Assembly: GCF_000334455.1 (NCBI RefSeq)
Contig: NZ_BANX01000020.1
Span: 1 to 64,000 of the forward strand
From: Gordonia soli NBRC 108243
GTDB lineage: Bacteria > Actinomycetota > Actinomycetes > Mycobacteriales > Mycobacteriaceae
Direction: 5' to 3'
DNA: 64,000 nt
Under the pieces are notes generated by a model that was not told the DNA's origin, searched no databases, and worked only from the letters and a program-made list of their open reading frames with translations. The number at the start of each line of letters is the position of its first letter. Within the stretch, counting starts at the first letter, position 1. Shown here piece after piece: positions 1 through 8,405 of this stretch. The translations under genes were made by a program, and so were the position numbers.

Positions 1-285
1 ACCGGTGTCTGCCGGCTTCTCTGCTGCCGCCGGTGCCGGGCGCGGAGCGCCGGGCTTGGGCCCCGACGACGGTCGGGCACCGGGCTTTGCGCCGTCGGAG
101 CGGCCACCCTTGGGAGCGCCGTCCTTGGCGGGGAACGATTCGCGGAGTCGACGGGCCACCGGGGCCTCGACGGTCGACGACGCGGATTTGACGAACTCGC
201 CCTGATCCTTGAGTCGCTCGAGCACCTGCTTGCTCGTCACGCCCAGTTCTTTGGCCAGTTCATGCACGCGGGCCTTGCCTGCCAC
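1..285 (-). CDS. infB: Translation initiation factor IF-2, N-terminal part (runs off the left edge)
   Basis: IF-2 is the GTPase that places fMet-tRNA on the 30S subunit. Only the first 95 codons are in the window. They read from a GTG start at 285, preceded by a GAGGAG-type ribosome binding site. The N-terminus ([20 protein letters not shown]) is the IF2_N helical domain typical of actinobacterial IF-2. It is followed by the low-complexity Pro/Ala/Gly/Lys-rich linker expected before the GTPase domain, which lies outside. It is the last visible gene of the rimP-nusA-ylxR-infB operon. Identity is firm from the N-terminal domain and the gene order; nothing can be said of the catalytic part. Confidence 0.93.
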   Translation of the reverse strand, partial: MAGKARVHELAKELGVTSKQVLERLKDQGEFVKSASSTVEAPVARRLRESFPAKDGAPKGGRSDGAKPGARPSSGPKPGAPRPAPAAAEKPADTG

Positions 286-387
286 TGCTCTCCTCACTTG
301 GAGGTCGAGCGGGGCTGCCCGCGCGACCTCGGTTTACGTCCGAAACGTGCTCATCGTGGGAACTTCACGGTGTGCTCATGTCTTCTG

Positions 388-771
388 CTACCTGTTCTGG
401 CCCGGGGACGGGCCTTCTCTGTCGGTGATCTCGCCGATCAACTCGGTGAGGTCGTCGGGCCGGACGGTCAGACCGGCGACCCGTAGTGCCGTCGCGAATG
501 CCCTGCGCCGCACGGCCGCTGTCACGCATTCGGAGAGCGGGTGCAGCCAGGCACCTCGTCCCGGCATGGTTGTCGCGAGATCGACCACGATCGCCGGTCC
601 GGAATCGCCGCCGACGGCGACCACCCGAACCAGTTCTGAAGCCTGTGCTCGCTGCCGACACCCGATACACATCCGGATCGGACCCGACGTCGCCGTGCCC
701 TCTGTTCCAGAGGATTCGCCGTTGGTCGGAGCCGTACCGTTCCGGGTGGTCGACAGCTTTCGCTGAACCAT
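388..771 (-). CDS. ylxR: YlxR/DUF448 RNA-binding protein
   Basis: A 127-residue protein with the YlxR signature: the CIGCRQR motif near residue 35 and GRGAWLH near residue 71. The family is small and basic, binds nucleic acid and is almost always encoded between nusA and infB, exactly as here. The first ATG (771) adds about 33 poorly conserved residues before the domain. A later start closer to the PIRMCIGC segment is possible. It is co-directional with nusA (44-base gap). The role of YlxR is only partly known; work in other bacteria links it to RNase P and to expression control. Confidence 0.88.
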   Translation of the reverse strand: MVQRKLSTTRNGTAPTNGESSGTEGTATSGPIRMCIGCRQRAQASELVRVVAVGGDSGPAIVVDLATTMPGRGAWLHPLSECVTAAVRRRAFATALRVAGLTVRPDDLTELIGEITDREGPSPGQNR

Positions 772-815
772 CGATCAGTCTAGCGCGCCGGTGGCCCCGG
801 ACGACAACCGGCTGC

Positions 816-1856
816 TCACCCGGCGTGCCCGTCGGGATCGGCCTCGACGACCGCCGGCTCCTCGACGTCCGGCTGGGCGTCGGATCGGATGTCGATCCGC
901 CACCCGGTCAGACGTGCCGCGAGACGCGCGTTCTGCCCCTCCTTGCCGATGGCGAGGGAGAGTTGGTAGTCGGGGACGACCACCCGCGCGGCCTTGGTCG
1001 CGGCGTCGACCACGGTCACCGACACGACCTTGGCGGGTGAGAGCGCATTGCCCACGAACACCGCGGGGTCGGTGTCGTAGTCGATGATGTCGATCTTCTC
1101 GCCCGCGAGTTCACTCATGACGTTGCGCACCCGCTGCCCCATCGGGCCGATGCAGGCGCCCTTGGCGTTGAGTCCGCCGACTCCGGTGTGGACCGCGATC
1201 TTGGAGCGGTGGCCGGCCTCACGCGCGACCGCGACGATCTCGACCGAACCGTCTTCGATCTCGGGCACCTCGAGGGAGAACAGTTTGCGCACCAGATTCG
1301 GGTGGGTCCGCGACAGCGTGATCTGCGGACCGCGCGCGCCACGTGCCACGCCGACCACATAGCACTTGATGCGGTCGCCGTGGGTGTAGCTCTCGCCCGG
1401 CACCTGCTCGGCGGGAGGGATGATGCCCTCTGCACTGTTGGCGTCGCTGCCGATCTGGACCACGATCATCCCGCGGGCATTGGCCCGAGCGTCCTGCTGC
1501 ACCACTCCGCCGACGATCTCGCCCTCGTGGGTGACCAGGTCGCCGAAGTTCTTCTCGTTCTCTGCGTCGCGCAGACGCTGCAGGATCACCTGTCGTGCGG
1601 TCGTCGCAGCGATGCGGCCGAAGCCTTCCGGGGTGTCGTCGTACTCGTGCACGACCTCCCCGGTGTCGTCGACCTCCTGCGCCATCACGCGCACGGCACC
1701 GGTCTTGCGATTGACGTCGATGCGGGCGTGCGGGGCGAATCCGTCGGTGTGTCGGTAGGCGGTGATGAGGGCTGTCTCGATCGCGGTGATGACCGTGTCG
1801 ATCGAGATCCCCTTGTCGGCCTCGATCATCCGCAGTGCGTTGATGTCGATGTTCAT
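816..1856 (-). CDS. nusA: Transcription termination/antitermination factor NusA
   Basis: A 346-residue NusA of the short actinobacterial form. The order is an N-terminal RNA-polymerase-binding domain (about 1-105), an S1 domain (about 110-185), and two KH domains. The KH region carries the GxxGxR-type segments [11 protein letters not shown] and [17 protein letters not shown]. There is no C-terminal acidic repeat region such as E. coli NusA has, which is normal for this group. The product modulates pausing, termination and rRNA antitermination. It lies between rimP and ylxR in the standard operon, and the ATG at 1856 starts directly with the conserved [12 protein letters not shown] segment. 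Confidence 0.97.
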   Translation of the reverse strand: MNIDINALRMIEADKGISIDTVITAIETALITAYRHTDGFAPHARIDVNRKTGAVRVMAQEVDDTGEVVHEYDDTPEGFGRIAATTARQVILQRLRDAENEKNFGDLVTHEGEIVGGVVQQDARANARGMIVVQIGSDANSAEGIIPPAEQVPGESYTHGDRIKCYVVGVARGARGPQITLSRTHPNLVRKLFSLEVPEIEDGSVEIVAVAREAGHRSKIAVHTGVGGLNAKGACIGPMGQRVRNVMSELAGEKIDIIDYDTDPAVFVGNALSPAKVVSVTVVDAATKAARVVVPDYQLSLAIGKEGQNARLAARLTGWRIDIRSDAQPDVEEPAVVEADPDGHAG

Positions 1857-1962
1857 CTGGCGATGCTCCTATTCACTTGTCGACTCGTATTCTCTTGTCC
1901 CGCCGACTGTGTCATCACATCGGCGGAGTGGCCGCAGCGGCCATGATCGGTGGCGACCTCGG

Positions 1963-2505
1963 TCACTGTGCCGACTCCCGTCGGCGCGCGATCTCGTCGG
2001 CGTCCAGGCCGCATCGTTCGAGTTCGGCCGCACCGGGGCGACCGAACTCGATCTGCACGACCGCCGTGGCGATCGTGTCGAGGGCGATGTCGCGTTCGGA
2101 GATCCGCCCCTTGTCGGCGATCACGACGCGCACCTGCCCGTCGTCGACCTGCCCGACGCGACCGACGATCTGGCGAGCGCCGTCGTCGACGAGATCGATC
2201 GCTACGCGACGCCCCTGCGCCCGCCGCCAGTGCCGCGCGCGGGTCAGCGGCCGGTCGATACCCGGAGACGTCACCTCGAGGGTGTACGGCTCCTCGCCCA
2301 ACGCATCGTCGGCGTCGAGCACCTCGGAGATCTCACGACTAAGGTCGGCCAGGACGTCCAGGTCGCCGCCACCGTCGCGGTCCACCACCACGGTCACGTC
2401 TCGTCGCTCTCCCGTACCGCTCAGCACCACGTCCTCGAGGTCGAAGCCGCGTGCCTCCACCACGGGGGCGACGAGGTCACTGACCTGCTCGGAACCGATG
2501 GGCAT
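1963..2505 (-). CDS. rimP: Ribosome maturation factor RimP
   Basis: A 180-residue protein with the RimP N-terminal alpha/beta domain (VVEARGFDLEDV, VVVDRDGGGDLDVLADLSREISEVLD, LEVTSPGIDRPLTRARHWRR) and an SH3-like C-terminal part. It assists maturation of the 30S subunit. It is the first gene of the rimP-nusA-ylxR-infB operon and stands divergent from a lipoprotein gene at 2661. The operon promoter should therefore lie in the 155-base space 2506-2660. The motif TSPGIDRPL is diagnostic of the family. Confidence 0.95.
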   Translation of the reverse strand: MPIGSEQVSDLVAPVVEARGFDLEDVVLSGTGERRDVTVVVDRDGGGDLDVLADLSREISEVLDADDALGEEPYTLEVTSPGIDRPLTRARHWRRAQGRRVAIDLVDDGARQIVGRVGQVDDGQVRVVIADKGRISERDIALDTIATAVVQIEFGRPGAAELERCGLDADEIARRRESAQ

Positions 2506-2660
2506 GTCGCTCTCCTCGTCTTCAGTTGTCCGGACACCCGTCGCCGGGCTGGCCCCTCGGGGATTGTCGAAGTTCTGGGCATACAGCCTAGAGGATCCGC
2601 GGACCCGTCCGCGCCACCGCGAATCCCCGCGCGTGCCCGCTCCGCCAGACGACTGGCATC

Positions 2661-3188
2661 ATGGCTCGGGTGATCTCACCCCGCACCCCACTCGTGGACC
2701 GTCGGACGGTGCTCCAGGGCGGGCTCGTCGTGGCGACCGGCGTTCTCGGGTTGTCGCTCACCGGATGTGACAGTGGTCCCAGTGCCGAGCAGATCGCCGC
2801 CGAAGCACTTCTCCCCCTCGCCGACGCCGCACTGGCCGACGAGGAGACGGCCCGGACCCTCGGCCCCACGCTGCCCGAGTACTCCGCGGCACTGGGCGTG
2901 GTCGCCGAGCAGCGGGCACTACACGCCCGCTCTCTGCGTGAGGAGATCACCCGCCTCGATCAGGATGTGGCGGCACGGATCTCCGCGCCGGCATCGGCGT
3001 CTCCGACAGCGTCAGCACCGTCCGACACGAACGCGTCTCCGATCGACCTGGACGGATTCCGAACACGCCTGCGCGCCAACGCAGATGCCGCGGGTAGGGT
3101 CGCTGTCGACCTCGACGGCTACCGTGCCGGTCTGACCGGTTCGATCAGCGCGTCGGTGACCACACTGGTGGAGGTACAACTCGCATGA
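2661..3188 (+). CDS. Tat-type lipoprotein, Rv2843-like
   Basis: A 175-residue exported protein. The N-terminus has DRRTVLQGG, a twin-arginine-like motif, then a hydrophobic segment and the lipobox LTGC (Cys near residue 36), so the mature protein should be lipid-anchored outside the membrane. The rest is Ala-rich and mostly helical, with a Ser/Pro/Ala linker around residues 111-130. No catalytic motif is visible. Its stop overlaps the next gene by four bases (ATGA at 3185), so the two are translationally coupled. The same pair sits at the same place beside rimP in M. tuberculosis (Rv2843/Rv2844), which is context from known gene order. Function unknown. Confidence 0.8.
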   Translation: MARVISPRTPLVDRRTVLQGGLVVATGVLGLSLTGCDSGPSAEQIAAEALLPLADAALADEETARTLGPTLPEYSAALGVVAEQRALHARSLREEITRLDQDVAARISAPASASPTASAPSDTNASPIDLDGFRTRLRANADAAGRVAVDLDGYRAGLTGSISASVTTLVEVQLA

Positions 3189-3619
3189 GTCCCACGACCG
3201 ACGCGGTGGGGACGGCAGTCGACGCCGAGAACGCGGCGATCTTCACCTACGGGGTCACCACCGCGTTCACCACCGGGGCCACCCGGGCCCGCGTCGCCGA
3301 GTACATCGCCTCGCACCGCGCTCGCCGTGACGAGTTGAACCAGACACTGGTGAGTGCCGGAGCAGCCCAGCGGGATCCCGCACCCGGGTACACACTGCCG
3401 GTGTCCGTCGATGATGCACCGACGGCTCGGCGGGCAGCCCTCGCCGCCGAGACCGACTGCGCGGAGGCGTATCGCGCGATGCTGGAGACGGCCGACACAC
3501 CTCAGGTCCGCAGACTGGCGCTCGACGGTCTGCGTGAGACCGCGGGACGCGCAGCGCAGTGGCGCCGCACGCTCGGGGTGCGGCCCACCACGGTCGCCTT
3601 TCCTGGCTCACCCCAGTGA
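3185..3619 (+). CDS. Ferritin-like DUF4439 protein, Rv2844-like
   Basis: A 144-residue, Ala-rich, all-helical protein matching the DUF4439 ferritin-like family. The N-terminal stretch VDAENAAIFTYGVTTAF and the later AAETDCAEAYRAMLETAD supply the Glu residues that would sit in a helical bundle, though a complete di-iron EXXH set is not obvious. There is no signal peptide. The start overlaps the lipoprotein stop, so the partners are made together and probably interact. What the pair does is unknown; the ferritin-like fold is inferred from family resemblance. Confidence 0.78.
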   Translation: MSPTTDAVGTAVDAENAAIFTYGVTTAFTTGATRARVAEYIASHRARRDELNQTLVSAGAAQRDPAPGYTLPVSVDDAPTARRAALAAETDCAEAYRAMLETADTPQVRRLALDGLRETAGRAAQWRRTLGVRPTTVAFPGSPQ

Positions 3620-3621
3620 TC

Positions 3622-3648
3622 GTCGGGCTACCGCTCGGTCGGCCCGAC
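3622..3648. terminator. Weak hairpin between convergent genes
   Basis: GTCGGGC (3622-3628) pairs with GCCCGAC (3642-3648) across a 13-base loop, between the convergent ends of the DUF4439 gene (3619) and the TPR-like gene (3654). There is no T-run, so it is a weak candidate for a bidirectional terminator. Confidence 0.35.
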
Positions 3649-3653
3649 ACCGG

Positions 3654-4154
3654 TCAGCGAGTCGGGTCCGACTCGAGAGCTCCGGTCTCACCGGCGTCGA
3701 CCGCAGCACCGACCCGGTCCACACCTGTCTGCACCAGACGGCCGTAGTCGTCGTCGGCGAGGACGCCCAGACGCTCTCTGGCCTGTGTCAGGTGCCGACG
3801 GGCAGTCTCGACGGCTCCGAGCCGCCGATGGTCGTCGGCGAGGTTGAGGTAGAGCGACGGATAGAAGCCGGCGACCCGGAGATCGTCGTGGTGATCACGC
3901 ACCCGCGAATCGGTCAGCGAGTCCGCCGCGTCCAGTGCTCGCACATTCCACACCAGGGAGTCCGCGGGATGGTCCTGGAGGTCGGCGAGATGGTGCGCGA
4001 CCGTGCAGCGGTGGAGCGCGTCGCCGTCCGGCCCGATCCGGGTCCAGATGTCGGTCAACGATGTTGCTGCGGAGTCGGTGTCGCCGGATCGGCCGACGGT
4101 CACCGCCTCCATGATCGCGGTCATCACCTGGTCTGCTCGGGATCGGTCGGTCAT
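3654..4154 (-). CDS. TPR-like helical protein downstream of the MerR-clamp fusion
   Basis: A 166-residue soluble protein made of repeated helix pairs, with segments such as LHRCTVAHHLADLQ, SLVWNVRALDAADSL and ARRHLTQARERLGVL. This spacing looks like degenerate tetratricopeptide repeats, which usually mediate protein contact. There is no signal peptide or membrane span. It lies 36 bases downstream of the MerR-clamp fusion on the same strand and is very likely co-transcribed with it, so it may act in the same process. I do not recognise a named family. TPR is a structural impression, not a motif match. Confidence 0.6.
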   Translation of the reverse strand: MTDRSRADQVMTAIMEAVTVGRSGDTDSAATSLTDIWTRIGPDGDALHRCTVAHHLADLQDHPADSLVWNVRALDAADSLTDSRVRDHHDDLRVAGFYPSLYLNLADDHRRLGAVETARRHLTQARERLGVLADDDYGRLVQTGVDRVGAAVDAGETGALESDPTR

Positions 4155-4190
4155 CGTGTGGTCCTCTCGTCGGAACGCGTGCGGTAGTGG

Positions 4191-5270
4191 TCAGTTGCTG
4201 TGCCCGATGGGCATGACGACGGTGGTGAGGTCGCCGGAATCGGCGGATGTGATCGTCAACGGTTGTGCGGCACCTCGGAATTCGAGCAGGACCTCGGCAC
4301 CGGCCGTGGACACGAGTCCGGGGTGAACAGTGGTGATGTCGAACCAGATGTCGAGCGACGCACCGCTGGTCCGCGCTGACAATCGGTGCGCTGTCGCCGG
4401 GACAGAGTCACCCGCGACCACCAGTGTCGCTTCGTCCGTCCGCATCTGGATTCGCTCGGAGTCGATCGCCTCGACGGCGCGGACGAGCCGGGCCGCCTCC
4501 ACGATCACGCTGGTCGTGACCGGCGCGAGGTCCGCCACCATCGCGCGGTAGTCGGGGAACGCGACATCGAGCAGACGGCAATCGAGTACCGCGCCGTTCG
4601 CGACACACAGTCGTGCCCGACGTTCGGCCACGCGTAGCTCGACACGTGCACTGCGTCGGAGCTGGGCGAGACCTGTCCGGAGATCCTCTGCGGCAAGTGT
4701 TCCCGACCAGGACCGGTGCACGCGATCCAGCACGGCCACAGTGCGGATGGCCAGGCGATAGCGGTCGGTTGCGGCCACCGTGATCTCGTCGTCGGCGACC
4801 GTCATGTGTACGGCGTCGAGCACCGGCAGTCCCTGGTCCCGGACGGTGGCCGATGCGACCTGATCCATCGCCGCGGCGAGCGCCGGGCCGCTGATCGTGA
4901 CGACAGCGGTCTCGGCGAAGCCGTTCAGCGATTCGATGATGTCCGCCGACCTGACCCGCATCGCGAGGGTCGATTGTTCGACATCTCGGACATGCGCCTC
5001 GACGAGGCCGGCCGCGGTGACCGTCTCGGCGTCGAGGACCGCACGGGAATCGACGAGCGACACGCCGATCTCACGGAGTCGCCGCAGCAGGACTCCACGC
5101 TCGGTCTGGTCGGCGTCGTAGAACCGGTAGCCGGTGGCGTCATCGACGCGCACCGGCGTCAACAGGCCCGACTCGCCATAGAAGCGCAGTGCGCTGGGCG
5201 TCAACCCGGTCCGGCGCGCGAAGGCGCCGATGGGCATCTCGTCGTGGTCGCGCTCCTCGGATTCGCTCAC
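4191..5270 (-). CDS. MerR-family HTH fused to sliding-clamp (DnaN) domains II and III
   Basis: A 359-residue protein from a GTG start (alternative ATG at 5237). Residues 12-80 are a MerR winged helix-turn-helix (IGAFARRTGLTPSALRFYGESGLL, then GYRFYDADQ). Residues 85-118 form the usual MerR linker helix. From about 123 to the end the chain matches the DNA polymerase III beta clamp: RDQGLPVLDAVHMTV and ATDRYRLAIR (167-176) of clamp domain II, RLLDVAFPDYR (ending 242) at the domain II/III junction, and VVMPI (351-355) in the place of the DnaN C-terminal MPVRL. Clamp domain I is replaced by the HTH, while the domain II/III region that forms the partner-binding groove is kept. This is not a replicative clamp, because domain I is absent and the family partner is MerR. 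Probably a regulator that senses a clamp-binding ligand or protein, or that dimerises through the clamp fold; that role is inference. Confidence 0.85.
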   Translation of the reverse strand: MSESEERDHDEMPIGAFARRTGLTPSALRFYGESGLLTPVRVDDATGYRFYDADQTERGVLLRRLREIGVSLVDSRAVLDAETVTAAGLVEAHVRDVEQSTLAMRVRSADIIESLNGFAETAVVTISGPALAAAMDQVASATVRDQGLPVLDAVHMTVADDEITVAATDRYRLAIRTVAVLDRVHRSWSGTLAAEDLRTGLAQLRRSARVELRVAERRARLCVANGAVLDCRLLDVAFPDYRAMVADLAPVTTSVIVEAARLVRAVEAIDSERIQMRTDEATLVVAGDSVPATAHRLSARTSGASLDIWFDITTVHPGLVSTAGAEVLLEFRGAAQPLTITSADSGDLTTVVMPIGHSN

Positions 5271-5276
5271 CCCTTC

Positions 5277-5307
5277 ATCGTGGACGTTCGAGCAGGGTGA
5301 AGGTCAA
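5277..5307 (-). promoter_or_regulatory. Elongated-spacer MerR-type promoter of the MerR-clamp gene
   Basis: On the minus strand a perfect -35 TTGACC (5302-5307) is followed by a 19-base spacer and a -10-like CACGAT (5277-5282). The 19-base spacer is the hallmark of promoters that MerR proteins activate by untwisting DNA. A transcript starting about seven bases after the -10 would begin at or next to the GTG at 5270, so the message may be leaderless. TTGACCTTCAC here is shared exactly with the promoter of the second MerR locus at 6023-6033. Confidence 0.6.
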
Positions 5308-5363
5308 CAGATGGCCGACGCTCAGGTGCCGCGGGCGGGCGCCGCACTGTGGGGGCTACGCCG

Positions 5364-5987
5364 TCAGGCGGCGCCGCAGAGGATGTCGAGCACCGGTTGC
5401 AGGCGGGTCACACCGTTGCTACCCAGGAAATGACCGGCGCCGGGGACCACACACACGGGTGCGCCCAGTGCCTCCGCGAACTCCTCGCTCTGCGCGGTGG
5501 ACACGATCGGGTCGTCGTCGGAACGCATCACATGGGTGTGAACGGTCGCCGCTGCCACCGTCCGGAGGTCGACGTCGGTGAGGAAGGCGTCCAGACCGTC
5601 GGCGGTGAACGCGTCGAGGTCGGGCAGCCCCGACTCGGCGAGGGGGTCGGCGAACGGCGCGACGGCGACGAAGACACCGAGCCGGGCAGCCGGCACCGAC
5701 CTCGCCAGCCGGAGGATCGCCTGCGCGGCGGTCACGCAACCCAGGCTGTGTGCGACCACCGCGGTCCGTTCGTCCAGATCGCCGATCGCTCGGGCGACGA
5801 GCGGGATCCAGGTCGCGGCATCGGGTCGGCTCGATGCCGGCAACTCGACGCGGTCGACGCGGTCGAGTCTGTCGGCCAACCAGGGAAACCAATGGTCGTC
5901 GATGCCGGCGCCGAAACCGTGGACGATGACGGTGCGCTCGATCTGCAGGCGGTCGGGATCGCGGTGGGTGTCTTCGGACGGCGTCAT
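5364..5987 (-). CDS. Small alpha/beta hydrolase (RBBP9/YdeN type)
   Basis: A serine-hydrolase fold of about 207 residues. The sequence shows VIVHGFGAGIDDHWFPWL near the start, the nucleophile elbow VAHSLGC, DDPIV as the likely acid region and PGAGHF as the catalytic His. The HWFPWL motif after the first strand and the short size are typical of the RBBP9/YdeN family. The ATG at 5987 is preferred over the GTG at 6005 because the latter lies inside the -10 element at 6002-6007. It stands divergent from a MerR gene, which is likely its activator. Substrate unknown. Confidence 0.75.
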   Translation of the reverse strand: MTPSEDTHRDPDRLQIERTVIVHGFGAGIDDHWFPWLADRLDRVDRVELPASSRPDAATWIPLVARAIGDLDERTAVVAHSLGCVTAAQAILRLARSVPAARLGVFVAVAPFADPLAESGLPDLDAFTADGLDAFLTDVDLRTVAAATVHTHVMRSDDDPIVSTAQSEEFAEALGAPVCVVPGAGHFLGSNGVTRLQPVLDILCGAA

Positions 5988-6001
5988 GCTCACGGGAACC
6001 G

Positions 6002-6033
6002 ACACTAGGCGGTGACGCTAACGTGAAGGTCAA
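6002..6033 (-). promoter_or_regulatory. MerR-activated promoter/operator between hydrolase and MerR gene
   Basis: Reading leftward, -35 TTGACC (6028-6033) and -10 TAGTGT (6002-6007) are separated by 20 bases, too long for unaided RNA polymerase and typical of MerR control. The spacer holds a dyad: TGAC (6013-6016) and GTCA (6029-6032) bound a 20-base partly symmetric block. The expected start of transcription is only a few bases before the hydrolase ATG at 5987. The divergent MerR gene begins at 6063. Confidence 0.65.
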
Positions 6034-6062
6034 CCCAGTGCCGAGCCATGGAGTCACAGGTC

Positions 6063-6452
6063 ATGCAGATCACCGAGTTCGCCGATCGGGCCGGCGTGAG
6101 CCCCCGCGCGCTGCGTCACTACGAGGAGCAGGGGCTCCTCGCCCCGGATCGCACATCGTCGGGCTACCGCGTATACGCCGATGACGACCTGGTGACGGTG
6201 GCGCGTATCCGCATGATGATCGAGGCCGGACTCGGGACCGCGATCATCCGCCGGTACCTCGACTGCGTGCGTAGCGGTGTCGACGGCCTGGAGATCGAGA
6301 TGTGCCCCGAGCTGCGTCGGGAGCTGGACGGCCTGGCCGCACGTCTCGACGACGAGGAAGCGGGCCTACACCGCCGCCGGAAGGCGCTCGAGCGGTTCTC
6401 GTCCGCGCCGCGACGCGTCGATCACACTCCCGTCTCCGTCGTGCGCTCCTGA
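6063..6452 (+). CDS. MerR-family transcriptional regulator
   Basis: About 129 residues. The N-terminal winged HTH is clear (ITEFADRAGVSPRALRHYEEQGLL, then GYRVYADDDL), followed by RIRMMIEAGLGTAIIRRYLDCV and a dimerisation helix with charged heptads (LRRELDGLAARLDDEEAGLHRRRKALERF). A single Cys pair is not arranged as a metal site, so a metal sensor is unlikely. The ATG at 6063 begins right at the domain and has a GGAG about nine bases upstream. The ATG at 6048 would add five residues. It is divergent from the hydrolase and should control it through the 20-base-spacer promoter. Confidence 0.85.
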   Translation: MQITEFADRAGVSPRALRHYEEQGLLAPDRTSSGYRVYADDDLVTVARIRMMIEAGLGTAIIRRYLDCVRSGVDGLEIEMCPELRRELDGLAARLDDEEAGLHRRRKALERFSSAPRRVDHTPVSVVRS

Positions 6453-6495
6453 GTCGCGGCCGCGTATCCGCCTTTCTGCGAACTCATTTCGCTCG

Positions 6496-6517
6496 CGCGA
6501 CCTCAGCCGAGGTCGCG
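6496..6517. terminator. Hairpin between convergent MerR gene and proS
   Basis: CGCGACCTC (6496-6504) pairs perfectly with GAGGTCGCG (6509-6517) across the loop AGCC. GAGGTCGCG occurs again at 6528-6536, giving an alternative pairing. It lies in the 111-base space between two converging genes and can serve both. No U-run, as is common in high-GC actinobacteria. Confidence 0.6.
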
Positions 6518-6563
6518 GAGACGAAGCGAGGTCGCGCCGACGGTCCGACAGCGCGTCCGGGCG

Positions 6564-8306
6564 TCAGCTCCGAACGGCGGCGACGACCTGGGCGACCGCG
6601 TCGCCGACGGGTACCTCGATCGCCTCGCCGCTGAAGCGGTCGCGGATCTCGACGGTTCCCGCGGCATAGCCGCGCCCGACGACGACCACCGTCGGCACAC
6701 CCAGCAGCTCGGCGTCCTTGAACTTCACCCCCGGCGAGGCCTTTCGATCATCCAGGACCACGTCGAGTCCGGCCGAGTCGAGCTCCGCGGCGAGATCGTT
6801 GGCCCCGGTGACGGCGGCGTCGTCCTTGTTCGCGATCACCAGGTGAACGTCGAAGGGCGACACCGACTTCGGCCAGCGAAGCCCTTTGTCGTCGTGATGC
6901 TGCTCGGCGAGCACGGCGACGAGACGCGAGACGCCGACACCGTAGGAACCCATGGTGAGCCGGACCGGCTTGCCACTCTCCCCCAGCACGTCGACCTCGA
7001 AAGCCTCGGTGTACTTCTGACCGAGCTGGAAGATGTGGCCGATCTCGATTCCGCGCGCGGCGACCAGCGGCCCCTTGCCGTCCGGCGACGGATCACCGTC
7101 GACGACCTCAGCGGCCTCGATGGTCCCGTCCGGGGTGAAGTCGCGACCCGCGACCAGTCCGACTACGTGCCGACCCTGCTCGTCTGCGCCGGTTATCCAC
7201 GACGTGCCGTCGGCCACCCGGGGATCCACCAGATAGCGAGCACCGTTGGCGGCCAGCGCCTTCGGTCCGATGTAGCCCTTGACCAGGAACGGGTTGGCAG
7301 CGAAGTCGGCGTCGGTCAGCAACTCGACCTCGGCCGGCTCCAACGACGCCTCGAGGCGCTTGAAATCGACCTCACGGCTACCCGGGACGCCGATGCCGGT
7401 GATCTGCCATTCGCCCCCCGGCTCACGCACCTTCACCAGCACGTTCTTCAGCGTGTCGGCCGCATCGTAGCTGCCGTCGAGGGTGGCGTTGGCCCAGGCG
7501 ACCAGGGTCTCGATGGTCGGGGTGTCGGGGGTCTCGTGGACCACGGCCTCCGGCAGGTCGTCGAACGGCACCGGCTCGGGCGCAGGGGTCACGACCGCCT
7601 CGACGTTGGCGGCGTACCCGGACTCGATGCAGCGCACGTAGGTGTCCTCGCCCACCTCACTCTCGGCCAGGAATTCTTCCGATGCGCTGCCGCCCATCGC
7701 GCCGGACGTCGCCGCAACGATGACGTAGGCGACCTGCAGCCTGTCGAAGATGCGCTGGTAGGCCTCGCGATGTGCGTCGTAGGAGGCCTTCAGGCCGTCG
7801 TCGTCGAGGTCGAAGGAATACGAGTCCTTCATGACGAATTCGCGGCCGCGGAGGATTCCGGCGCGTGGCCGCTCCTCGTCGCGGTACTTCGTCTGGATCT
7901 GGTAGAGCGTGACCGGCAGATCCTTGTATGACGAGTACTCGCTCTTGACCAGCAACGAGAACAACTCCTCGTGCGTCGGACCGAGCAGCATGTCCACGCC
8001 CTTGCGGTCCTTGATCCGGAAGAGCGCGTCGCCGTATTCGGTCCATCGGCCGGTGGTGTCGTACGGCTCGCGCGGCAACAGGGCGGGCAGCAGGATCTCC
8101 TGACCGCCGATGGCGTTCATCTCCTCGCGCACGACCTTCTCGACCGCCTTGAGGACCCGCAGACCGAGCGGCAGCCAGGAGTACACGCCCGGCGCGGCTC
8201 GACGCACGTATCCGGCACGCACCAGTAACTTGTGGCTGGGCACCTCTGCGTCGGCCGGGTCGTCACGCAGCGTGCGCAGGAACAGGGTCGACATCCGAGT
8301 GATCAC
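6564..8306 (-). CDS. proS: Prolyl-tRNA synthetase (bacterial type with editing domain)
   Basis: A 580-residue class II synthetase charging tRNA-Pro. Visible landmarks are [26 protein letters not shown] at the N-terminus, motif 2 ([26 protein letters not shown]), the INS/YbaK editing domain in the middle (about 225-395), motif 3 ([18 protein letters not shown]), and the C-terminal anticodon-binding domain ([12 protein letters not shown]). Full length for the bacterial type. An ATG at 8294 ([10 protein letters not shown]) is an equally good start. Its position between the MerR locus and efpA matches Rv2845c. Confidence 0.97.
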   Translation of the reverse strand: MITRMSTLFLRTLRDDPADAEVPSHKLLVRAGYVRRAAPGVYSWLPLGLRVLKAVEKVVREEMNAIGGQEILLPALLPREPYDTTGRWTEYGDALFRIKDRKGVDMLLGPTHEELFSLLVKSEYSSYKDLPVTLYQIQTKYRDEERPRAGILRGREFVMKDSYSFDLDDDGLKASYDAHREAYQRIFDRLQVAYVIVAATSGAMGGSASEEFLAESEVGEDTYVRCIESGYAANVEAVVTPAPEPVPFDDLPEAVVHETPDTPTIETLVAWANATLDGSYDAADTLKNVLVKVREPGGEWQITGIGVPGSREVDFKRLEASLEPAEVELLTDADFAANPFLVKGYIGPKALAANGARYLVDPRVADGTSWITGADEQGRHVVGLVAGRDFTPDGTIEAAEVVDGDPSPDGKGPLVAARGIEIGHIFQLGQKYTEAFEVDVLGESGKPVRLTMGSYGVGVSRLVAVLAEQHHDDKGLRWPKSVSPFDVHLVIANKDDAAVTGANDLAAELDSAGLDVVLDDRKASPGVKFKDAELLGVPTVVVVGRGYAAGTVEIRDRFSGEAIEVPVGDAVAQVVAAVRS

Positions 8307-8405
8307 GAGAGGTCAGCTTAGTTGCCGCACCGTGGCGGGACACCAACGGCGTCGCCGACAACGGCGGACGGCCGCTCGAGTCGCCTGCCGAGTGGTCGAT
8401 AGGGT

